A DNA stretch of 46,662 nt, taken from contig NZ_JYJF01000051.1 of assembly GCF_000955975.1 (NCBI RefSeq), positions 1 to 46,662 on the forward strand, written 5' to 3'. This document shows positions 8,234-17,800 of the stretch, in pieces. The first letter of the stretch is position 1. Each line of letters opens with the position of its first letter. The position numbers and the translations under genes are program-made. The notes under the pieces are model-generated. The model worked only from the letters and a program-made list of their open reading frames with translations, did no database searches and was not told the origin of the DNA. The stretch is from Saccharothrix sp. ST-888. GTDB lineage: Bacteria > Actinomycetota > Actinomycetes > Streptomycetales > Streptomycetaceae.

Positions 8234-8673
8234 GCCGCCCACTCCTTGACCGCGAACCGGTCGCCGACGCGCCGCACTTCGGCTGCGCCGGGCCCGGGGA
8301 AGTGCGCGGGGAGGAGCAGGGCGCCCCGGTCCGCGGCCTCCCCCAGAACCCGGCGCCGACTGTCCCGTGCGCGGGGTTCGTCCTCGTCGAAGCTGGGGCA
8401 GTCGTCCGGCTCCACGACCTGCAGCGGGCTGTGCAGCAAGTCCCCGGCGAACACCGCCCGTTCCGTGCCCGACCGCAGCCACACGACGCAGGAGCCGGGC
8501 GTATGGCCGGGGGCGGGCTCGATACGGAGCCGGGCGTCGATGTCGTGGTGGTCCCCCTCCCACAGCACGGTCTGTCCGGCCTGGTGCACGGGGGCGACGC
8601 TGTCCTCGAAGACGTTGGCCATCCGGGGTCCGGAGCGGGTCCGGTGTCCGTTGGCCGGGTTCCAGTAGGCGGC
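8224..8673 (-). pseudogene. MBL-fold metallohydrolase, C-terminal half only
   Basis: The translation matches the C-terminal half of a quorum-quenching-type MBL-fold hydrolase. It shows AAYWNPANGH, GPRMANVFEDSVAPV, APGHTPGSCVVWL with a metal-ligand His, VFAGDLLHSPLQ with the bridging Asp, and LLLPAHFPGPGAAEV with the last His. The N-terminal half, including the HxHxDH metal motif, is absent. The sequence upstream instead becomes the promoter of the divergent gene starting at 8775. Without the HxHxDH site the product cannot be an active hydrolase, so it is called a pseudogene. Confidence 0.8.
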
Positions 8674-8762
8674 GCGGTGGGCGGAGCGACGCGTCCTGCG
8701 GCGGCCGCGCCCCGCCGACCGACAACCGCGCCTGCCGACCGCCGACCAGGGCACGGACGGCT

Positions 8763-8768
8763 AGGCTC
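8763..8768 (+). promoter_or_regulatory. Candidate -10 element (TAGGCT) of a leaderless transcript
   Basis: taggct, a good match to the streptomycete -10 consensus TANNNT, lies only six bases before ATG 8775 with no Shine-Dalgarno sequence between. This geometry suggests a leaderless mRNA starting at or next to the ATG. No clear -35 was identified. Confidence 0.4.
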
Positions 8769-8774
8769 GCCCGC

Positions 8775-9469
8775 ATGGGAGCTGAGGAGCAGGATCGTGT
8801 CGACGCCGTCCAGGTGCCGGTGCCGCCGCTCGGCACGTACGAGGAGGGGCAGCTCTTCCACCGGCTGCTGCTGCTCCTCCTGCGGGACCTGAAGGAGGCC
8901 GGCGAGCCGGTCGGCAGACTCCAGTTCCTGCTCGCGGGGGTGGTGGAGCTGCACCCGCCCGTCGTGCCGAGGGCCGACGGAAGCACGCACACGCCGCCAC
9001 GCTGCACGGTGTGCCGGACACCGTACCCGTGCCGAACGGTGCTCGCAGTAGCCGTCGGGGCCGGACTGCCCATCGCCTGGTCCGCTCCCGTCGAGGTCGT
9101 GCCGGCGCTGCGTGCCGCGGGTCTGGTGCCCCGGCCCGGTGGCGAGGTCACGGCGGAGTCCGTCACCTGGGAGTCGGGCTGGGGCGCGCGGCCAACGGCA
9201 GCTGGGAGATCGGCTTCGTGCTCGACCGGGGCGAGGTGCAGACCCGGACCGTGGCGGATGATGCCGCGATGGCCCGTTACCTGGCGGGCACGGCGGGTCC
9301 GGCGAGCCCGTTCCCGTACGGCTGGGTCGAGGACCCGGCGGAGGTTGCGGCGGTGCGCCCGGCGGCGTACGAGCAGGGGGCACGGTGGCGCGAACAGGCC
9401 CGGCTGCCCTACCTGGAGGCGCACCGCGTGTTCGGGGCGGAGCCGCAGGACGAGACCGAGGGTGGGTGA
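8775..9469 (+). pseudogene. Conserved actinobacterial hypothetical protein with CxxC/PYPC motif, frameshifted
   Basis: The first segment, ATG 8775 to about 9180, reads MGAEEQDRVDAVQVPVPPLG and ends near ESVTWESG. It contains a leucine-rich helix and a compact cysteine motif, CTVCRTPYPC, that looks like a zinc knuckle. The protein then continues in another frame (RAANGSWEIGFVLDRGEVQT) to a stop at 9469, ending in AYEQGARWREQARLPYLEAH. The switch at about 9176-9190 needs a one-base change in a GC-rich run. The joined product would be about 230 residues. It is either a real frameshift or a sequencing error. I do not know its function. Confidence 0.65.
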
Positions 9470-9735
9470 GGACGCCGGCGGGCGTGGGAGAGGGATCGCG
9501 TCGCGGCGGAGACGGAACGACATACGGGTCGGGTCGGGCCGGGCCGGATCCGCCGACGGGCTGCCCGTGTCCGGCAGTCGCTCTTCCGCCCGAACCGCGC
9601 GTTCGGGGCGCCCGTCGTCGGTGCCGAACCGAGCTCACGGCTCCGTGTCGGCTGCGTCATCGCCAAGGGTCGGTTAGGTTGATAAAAGCACCTGGTCAGA
9701 GGGGGGTAACAAGCCGTAGCCCACCGGGACGCCCC

Positions 9736-11322
9736 ATGACCGGCCTGATCGTCATCCTGCTGCTCGTGGTCCTGGCCACAGCCGTGGCGACCGGTGCCCG
9801 GCGCTGGAGCCTGCCCGCCCCCTCGCTCCTCGTCATCGCCGGTCTGGTCGTCGGGCTGGTGCCCTGGGTTCCCGAGGTCCGTCTGCCGCCGCACGTGATC
9901 AACGTGCTGGTGCTGCCGCCGCTGCTGTTCGCCTCGGCCGGGGAGATGTCCGTCCGCGACCTGCGCAGTGTGTGGCGGCCCGTGACCGGCCTGGTCTTCG
10001 GCCTGGTCCTCGCCTCGGCCGTCGCCGTCGGGTACGTCGCCCGGGCGATCACGCCGCTCACCACCGCGGCCGCCTTCATCCTCGGTTCCGTCCTGGCCAG
10101 CACCGATCCCGTGGCCGTCACCGCACTCGGCCGGCGTCTGTCCCTCCCACCGCGCGTGCAGGCCATGGTGCAGGCGGAGAGCCTGTTCAACGACGCCACG
10201 TCCCTGGTCCTGTACAAGGTCGCCGTGGCCACCGCGGTCTCCGGCAGCGCCGTCACCGTGCCCGGGACCGTCGAGCAGTTCCTGGTCCTCGCCGGCGGAG
10301 GGGCCCTCATCGGCGCGGCGGTCGCCGCAGTGGTGAACCTCATCCGCAGACGGACCGAGGACCCCGTGCTGGAGACCGTCATCGCACTGGTCACTCCGTA
10401 CGCCTCGTACGTCATCGCGGAGCAGTCGCACACCTCCGGCGTGACCGCCGTCATCGTGTCCGGGGTCGTCCTCGGCAGCACCGGCCACAAGCTCAGCAAC
10501 GCCCCCATCCGCCTCCAGATCCGCGCCGTCTACGACACCGTGACCTTCCTGCTGGAGAGCGTCGTCTTCGCCCTCATCGGCCTCGAACTCCCCTCCACCA
10601 TCCGACACCTCGCGCACGACGAGCACGGCTGGCCGCTGTGGGTGCCGGTGATCGCCTTCACCGTGCTGGCCATCCGCCTGCTGTGGGTCTTCCCGCTGTC
10701 CGCCCTGATCCAGTACCGGCACAAGGAGGGCGGCAGCCGCCTCTCCTGGCGCGTTCCGGCCGTCCTGTCCTGGGCAGGCACCCGGGGCGTCATGCCGCTG
10801 GCCGCCGCGCTCTCCATCCCCCTGGTCACCCACACGGGGGCGCCGCTGCCGCACCGGGCGCTCATCCTCACGCTCACCACCGGGACCATCGCGCTCACCG
10901 TCGTCTTCCAGGGTTTCACCCTCGTTCCCGTCGTCCGCCGCTCCGGCATCGCTCTGGAACCGGCGCACACCGCCCGCGAGGAGGCCCGGACCCGCCGACA
11001 CATTGCCCACGCCGCTCTCGAAGAGCTCAAACAGCTCGGCGACCTGGATCAGCTCGCCGATCTGGGTGCCGCATCCGAGGCCGCCCTGAAGCAGGCCCGT
11101 CGCCATCTGGAGGCGCGTGTCCACCAGGCCGAGGACGCCCACCACAACGACCCGGACGCCCGTCCTGCCGATGCCTACCGTGAGATCCGCCAAACACTCA
11201 TCGCCATCGAGGCGGCCGAGCTTCAGCGCCTCTACGAAGCTAACAAGATCAGCTACGCCACCCGGCGCCGGATCCAGCACGAACTCGACCTCGAAGAAGC
11301 CAGCCTCCGCGCCCGCGACTGA
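9736..11322 (+). CDS. CPA1-family Na+/H+ antiporter
   Basis: 528 residues with about 12 hydrophobic segments, starting MTGLIVILLLVVLATAVATG. The ion-binding Asn-Asp motif of the electroneutral CPA1 group is present as ESLFNDATSLVLYK at about residue 155. The conserved GTRGVMPLAAAL, with its functional Arg, is near residue 355. A cytoplasmic C-terminal tail of about 130 residues (ELKQLGDLDQLADLGAASEA onwards) is charged and helical. It exchanges Na+ or K+ for protons across the plasma membrane for pH and salt balance. ATG 9736 is chosen at the start of the first membrane segment; the upstream open frame is not protein-like. It appears monocistronic. Confidence 0.92.
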   Translation: MTGLIVILLLVVLATAVATGARRWSLPAPSLLVIAGLVVGLVPWVPEVRLPPHVINVLVLPPLLFASAGEMSVRDLRSVWRPVTGLVFGLVLASAVAVGYVARAITPLTTAAAFILGSVLASTDPVAVTALGRRLSLPPRVQAMVQAESLFNDATSLVLYKVAVATAVSGSAVTVPGTVEQFLVLAGGGALIGAAVAAVVNLIRRRTEDPVLETVIALVTPYASYVIAEQSHTSGVTAVIVSGVVLGSTGHKLSNAPIRLQIRAVYDTVTFLLESVVFALIGLELPSTIRHLAHDEHGWPLWVPVIAFTVLAIRLLWVFPLSALIQYRHKEGGSRLSWRVPAVLSWAGTRGVMPLAAALSIPLVTHTGAPLPHRALILTLTTGTIALTVVFQGFTLVPVVRRSGIALEPAHTAREEARTRRHIAHAALEELKQLGDLDQLADLGAASEAALKQARRHLEARVHQAEDAHHNDPDARPADAYREIRQTLIAIEAAELQRLYEANKISYATRRRIQHELDLEEASLRARD

Positions 11323-11482
11323 CCGCCGGCCCCGGCAACCCCTGGTCGAAGCCTTCCGCTCCGGCCGATGGACGAAGCCCCGGCTGGTTCGGCGGATGCG
11401 AGTGGGAGATGGCGCTGCCGAACCCGGGCCTTCGGCCGGTGAGCCGGCAGTGGGCAGACGTGGCGGCTCCGTCTCGACGAGG

Positions 11483-11557
11483 GCCCGCAACGAACTGCGC
11501 CCGATCATCGAGCTCCGCTCCGCCGAAGGGAGCGGCCACACCTACGTCACCCGCAAG
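11483..11557 (+). pseudogene. rpmG: N-terminal fragment of ribosomal protein L33 (zinc-independent type)
   Basis: Twenty-five codons read ARNELRPIIELRSAEG followed by SGHTYVTRK, a close match to the N-terminus of bacterial L33 without CxxC zinc motifs. The expected ATG is AGG (11480-11482), and similarity stops after TRK, about half-way through the normal protein. It is therefore a dead fragment. Paralogous non-zinc L33 genes in actinomycetes are usually Zur-controlled stress copies; this one has lost both ends and its neighbours. The rest of 11323-11848 shows no other gene. Confidence 0.75.
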
Positions 11558-11848
11558 ATCGCAGGTCAGGGTGGAGGCAACGCCGGGTGGTGGCGGCCCG
11601 CAGGGCCGACGCTGGAACTGCCCGTCGAGCCGGTGCTCGTTCTCCCCGACCTCCGTCGCTGTCCGTGTGCGCCGCTTCGCACGGAGCCGTGAGGTCGGGG
11701 TCCGCATCACGGTCCCGGGCCGATTTCGATCTCCCGGCTGACGGAAAAGCATCTTGTCCGCCTGTGACACTGGGTGAAAGTTTTGCCACGTTCGGTATTG
11801 ATCGTGGACGTCGGTTCCCGGCGGCCACTGACGTACGAGGTGGCAGGC

Positions 11849-14800
11849 TTGACGGAAATCCAGCACCTGGCGAAGGTCTACAGCGACCGTGCCTACGTGC
11901 ACACCACGACCGTGCGGCACCAGGGCAGCACGGTCGCGTTCGCGATGGACGAGCAGCGGCGCATCGTCTACACGGTCCTGGACCTGTCGCAGCACGACGA
12001 GGCGCGTGGTGAGGCGGACGCGGCGTACTGGTCGGAGAATCCGCTGCCGCTGCGCTTCCCGGCCGAGCTGGCCCGGGTCGGCTACGCCGTGGCCGGCGCG
12101 GTACGGATGCCCGCGGTCAAGCGCGGCGGGCGGGTCGAGGCCGGTGCGGAGGAGCGGCTCGACGAGGACGAGCTGGACCCGTTCCTGTCGAGCACGGCCC
12201 GGCTCGGCGCCGCCGCCCCCTTCCACGTCGTCTCCGACGGCACCCACCTGTACGTGCTGCGCCAGTCCGTCCGGGCCGACGACCCGGACGCGGTCTTCCG
12301 GCTCTCCGACGGCACCGGCTCCTCCGCCGACCCGGCGCGCACCGACTACCTCAGCCGAGGCGGCGCGGGCAAGGTCGCACTGGTCGACGCCACCCTGCTC
12401 TGCGACCGCTTCGTGCTGGCCGGCGGCGAGTTGAAGCCGGTGCTGGAGGTCCGCTACCGGCGCAGCCGCCACAAGGGCCGCCCGGACTCCGGGAAGGACA
12501 GCCTCGGCACCCGGGACATGGAGGGCCGGGCGTTCCACGAGCCCACCCAGGAGCTGTCCTTCGTCCGCAACCTCTCCGGCGGCAGGTTCACCGCCCTGCT
12601 GGTGCCCACCGCCGTGCACGGCCGGGAGCGCTGGCAGTTCTTCGCGCACAACGACGCCACCGGCCGGATCGACGGCTTCAGCGTCGAACGCAGCCGCGAC
12701 GGCCTGTTCAACACCCAGGGCTCACAGGCCTGGACCAGCCCCGAGGAGCGCTACCGCGACGCCGTCTACGAATTCGCCCCCGGCAGCTGCCCGTTCACCG
12801 GCCGGCCGCTGGTGCCGGTGCTGAGCGAGAGCGGCCACGCCGAGACGGCACTGCGCTTCGACGGCGTCGACGACCTGGCCGAGCTGCCGAGCAGCGCGCT
12901 CTCCCTCGCGGACTCCGACTTCACGGTGGAGTTCTGGGCCCGGCGCACCGCGACCGGCGGCCGGGAGGACTTCCTGCTCGGACACGGCGCCGCCGCCGGG
13001 GTCAGGCTGCGCAGCCTGCACATCGGGTTCCGCGCGGACGACACCTTCGCCTTCGCCTTCTACGCCGAGGACCTGAACGTCCAGCAGCGCACCACCGACA
13101 CCGACTGGCACCACTGGGCCTGCGTCTTCGTACGGGACACCCGTGAGCAGATCGTCTACCGCGACGGCGTCGAACTCGCCCGCCGCACCACCGACATGCC
13201 CTACGCCGGTCTCGGCCCGCTGACCCTGGGCCGCGCCCTCGGCTCGTACGGCCGCGCCGAACTGGACGAGGTCCGGATCTGGAACCGCCCCCGCAGCGGC
13301 GAGGAGATCGCCGCCGACCGCCTGCGCCGTCTGATCGGCAACGAGCCGGGACTGGCCCTCTACTACCGCTTCGACGAGGGCTCCGGCGACAGGCTGTACG
13401 ACCAGACCGACAACGCCCGGCACGCCGCCCTGCGCGGCGGCCCTGCCTGGATCACCTCCGACGCCCCGGTCGGCGAGAACCCCGGGGTGCGCCGCGACAG
13501 CTTCGCCTTCACCGGGCGCAAGGTGGTCTCCGGCCTCTCCGCCGTGCTGCACCACCAGCAGGAGGCCGCACCCGCCGGGTACGACGGCGCGGCCAAGCCC
13601 GTCAAGCGCCAGGCCCGGGTGCTGCTCGCCTGCGCCACCGGCGGCCCCGACCCGGTGACCGGCAAGGCCTCCGACGAGGCCTACGTCACCACCCTCGACC
13701 TGGGTGTCGGACGGGACGGCCGACTCGCCGAGATCCCGGACGAGCTGGCCCTGCCGGTGCTCGCCGCCCCGGAGTCCAGCGGCACCGTGGACGCGGCGTC
13801 GCAGCTGGAGGCCCAGGTGGCCACACTGACCCAGGACATAGCCGGAACCGAGGCGGAGATCACCCGGCTCCAGCTGGAGACCGCCGAGATCCCGGACGTG
13901 GAGCGCCGGCGCGCCGAGGCCCGCACCGCGCTGGAGAACGAGCCGACGTACTGGCGCTACCGGCTGCGGTTCAAACTGCCCAAGGACGGCAAGGACCAGT
14001 ACCTCGCGGTGGCGGGAGACCGCAAGGACAACCTGGCCCCGCTGGTGCGCACCGCCAACCGGCAGGCCGCGTCCACGCTGTGGACCTTCGAGCCCACCGG
14101 CACCAACCTCAACGGCATCACCTGCTACTTCGTGCGGAACGTCAACTCCGGGCTCGACATGAACCTCGACGGCGGCCGGACAGGTAACGACGTCCCGCTG
14201 ATCCAGTACTCGCGGGAGGCGAACAACGACGCCACGCACTTCGCGCTCGACAGCTGGAACGGCTACGGCCTGGTGGTCCGCCGCACCGGCAATCTGGTCG
14301 CGGCCCGGGACAGCCAGGGCGACCGCATCGTGCAGTACGACTACACGGCGGCGAACGCCTCCGGCGAGGGCGTGCTGGTCCTGGAACGAGTCGACGCCTC
14401 GCTCAGGACCAGCCCCGCCAGTGACCGGCTGAACCGGCAGATCTCCGAACTCGACAGCCGGCTGCAGGTGCTCGGCATCAAGCAGGAGCGGCTCGGCGAG
14501 CTGCGCCGCGACCTGGTGGCCCAGCAGGCCCAACTCGCCGCCAAGCGCGAGGAGCTGGGCCGGCTCACCGGCGGGGTGCGCGGCGCCGACGACATCGCCC
14601 TGCCGATGCCGCAGCTCGCGGTGGACCGCACCGGGCTCAGCAGCTCGGGTGCGCTGCTCGCCTTCGCCCGGGGCACCGACCGGCCGTTCCTGCTGGACAG
14701 CGCCACCGGCAGCCTGGTGCTCTACTTCCGGGGCACCAACGGGCAGTTCTTCGCCGGCTACTACGACACCCAGGTGCTGCGCTCCTCCCGGCAGCTGGCC

Positions 14801-17800
14801 GCCGGCGGCAGGGCGGTGACCTTCACCGCCCGCGACGCGGCCACCGACCTGGACCGGGCGGAGATCACCGTCGAGGCCGGGGAGCACCCGGCGCAGGTGC
14901 GGCTGACCGTCCGCCGCGACGGACGGACCGAGCAGTGGTCCCATCTGCCCCGCCGGGCCGAGGACTTCGCCGCCGTGGTCAACGGCGCCGACGAGCAGCC
15001 CGTGACGATCGGCACCGTGCTGCGGATCGACGGCGACGTGGTGCAGTTCACCGAGGGCACCCTCGCCCCGCTGACCGGCCCGGGTTTCGTGACCGTCGGC
15101 GGCCACGGCTTCCGCTTCGAGGGCAGCCATCCCATCGGCGCCAAGTCGCTTCGCCTCGGCGCGGGCGGGGATGTGACCCTGCTCAAGCCGGGCATGAGCG
15201 TGCAGCGGGTGCGCTACGACCACCGCTGGTCCACGGCCTCGCAGCCCGGCGTCGCGCTCTCGGCCGGCTCCCGGCTGGTCACCGTCGACTCCGGCGGTCT
15301 GGCCGAGATCCCACTCGGCGGCGCGGACCGCCTGGTGCGCGGGCACGGCGGCCGCTGGCGCGCGGACATGCCGGGCCGCGCGTACGCCTTCGACGGCCAG
15401 GGACGCTTCCTGGCGCTGCCCGCCGAGCAGGTGTCCCGGGCAGCGACGCCGGGCGACCTCACGCTGGAGACGTGGATCAACCCGGAGCGGGTCGAGGGCC
15501 CGGTACGGCTGCTGCACGCCAACACCGGCGACACCCCGTGCGGGCTCGGTCTGGTCGGTGCTCCCGCCGTCACCGCGCTGGCCTACGACGGGTTGAGCGC
15601 CGCCGCCGTGGTGCCCGGCGCGTTCGGCTTCGGGGACGGCGACTTCACGGTGGAGTTCTGGGCCCGCCGCACCACCATCAACCCGAAGGCCCACTACCTG
15701 CTCGGCCACAGCACCGAGCAGCAACGGAACAACGAGTCCCTGCACATCGGCTTCCGCTCCGACTCCTCCTTCACCTTCGCCTTCTGCGGCGACGATCTGA
15801 CGACGGACCGGCAGTTCGTCGACACCGAGTGGCACCACTGGGTCTGCGTCTTCCAGCGCCAGGCCCGCCAGCAGGTGATCTACCTGGACGGCCAGGAGAT
15901 CGCCCGCCGCACCGCCGACGCCCCGTACCGGGGCCAGGGCCGGCTCTCGCTCGGCACGGTGCTCTGCTGGCCGGGCGAGTTCGCCTCCGTCCACCTCGAC
16001 GAGGTCCGGCTCTGGTCGACGGCGCGCGGAGGGGACGACGTGCGCGCCGCCATGAAGCAGCGGCTGACCGGCGCCGAGGCCGGGCTACTCGGCTACTGGG
16101 CGTACTCCGCCCCGGCGCAGGGCGCGCAGCCGGTGCTGGCGGACCGCTCCGGCAACAACCGGCACGCCGAGCTGCGCGGCAAACCCGGCCCCGTCCCGGC
16201 GCGTTCGCCGATCGACGAGGGCGGCTACCGGGCGGTCGCCGCCGTCGGCGACCGGCGGGTGGTCAGCCGGGAGAGCTTCCCGTTGCGCGAGTGGAGCCAC
16301 CTCGCCGCCGCCTACCGGCAGTCCTGGGCGGTCCGGTTGGACGGCGAGGCGTACCTGGAGGTCGCGGACGACGACACGCTGGACATCGCCGACGACCTGA
16401 CACTGGAGGTGTTCGCCCGACTGGAGCGGCTCGGCGAGACCCAGGGCCTGCTCTCCAAGGGCCGCACCGCCGACGGCGCGGGCGGCAGCGTGCCGTACCG
16501 GCTGGCGGTGCTGCCGGACGGCAGGCTGGAGTTCGCCTTCGAGGAGCCGGCCGGCCAAGCCGTGCGCTTCACCTCCACCGAGGGCGTCGAGGCCGGGACG
16601 TTCCACCGGATCGCGGTGGTCCGCAAGGGCGGGCGCTCGATGCAGGAGCAGAAGGGCACCCGCCAGATCAGCGCGGTCGGGGCGGACGGCAAGCCGGTCA
16701 CCCGGAGCGTGGAGCTGGTCGAGTCGGTCGAGGTCCGCGAGTGGCAGGACATCCGCTTCCACCTGGACGGCCGGGAGATCGGCGCGGCCCGTTACGAGGG
16801 CCCCGGCCCGCGCGGCAACGACGCGCCGCTGGAGCTCGGTCGGGCCCGTGACGGCTCGACGGTGCAGCCGCTGACCGGCGTGCTCGCCGAGGTGCGGATC
16901 TGGGGCGCCGCCCGCGATGCGGCCCGCCTCGGCACCGCCGTGACCGCCCGCGACCGGGGCCTGGTCGCGCACTGGCGCTTCGAGGAGAACGCGGGCAGTA
17001 CGGCGGCCGACGCCACCGGCTCGCACCCCGCCCGGCTGCGCGGCGCCCGCTGGGTGCGCAACCCCGATCCGCACGGCAGCGTCTTCCGGCTCTACCGCAA
17101 CGGCGTCTCGGTGGCCTGCGACCCGGCCGGCACCCCCGGCACGCCCGACACCGCCGCCTTCGCCGACCCGGGCGACGCCCAGCTCACCCTGGGCGCGGTG
17201 GTCAGGGGCGGCAAGGCGGTGGAGTCGTTCAACGGCGTCCTGGAGGAGGTGCGGATCTGGCGCACCGCCCGCACCCACGAGCAGCTGCTGGACAACCTGT
17301 TCACCCGGCTCAAGGGCGAGAAGGAGGACCTGGTCGCCTACTGGCCGTTCGACCGGGACTCCACCGAGCCTGACGTCGCCCAGGTCCGCGACGACGGACT
17401 GCGCGGCAACCACCTGCGCCTGGGCGCCGAGGCGACCCGCCCGCGCACGGTGCTCTCCAGTGCGCCGGTCTCCACCGACACCGCGCAGGTCCGCTCGGCG
17501 CTGGCCGGGATGCGCACCCCGTTCCACGAGAGCGTCTCCGCCGCCCCGGCGGTGGCCGAGTACGCCGACATGCAGTACGGCGCCCGGGGCGAGGCGTTCG
17601 GTGTGCTCAAGCGTGCCTACAGCTACCTGCGGGAAGGGCGTTGGCACCTGGTCACCGGCTACAAGGTCGGCGAGCTGGTGAGCGAGTGGGTCAGCCAGAT
17701 CCAGTTCGACCCACAGCTCGTCGGCTACGTGGAGGGCGCCCCGCCGGTGCCCTCGGAGAACCTCACCGCCGGGCTCACCGACCCGGGCAGCGCCACCTTC

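Noticed and set aside
9409..11541. Minus-strand open frame of 710 codons opposite the antiporter
   Set aside because: Rich in Gly/Asp/His/Gln with no motif; it is complementary to the antiporter membrane segments.
12722..15994. Long minus-strand open frame of about 1,090 codons opposite the giant gene
   Set aside because: It is the antisense shadow of a high-GC gene. The translation is Arg/Ala/Gly/Val-rich with no family motifs, while the plus strand shows clear LamG domains and normal codon bias.
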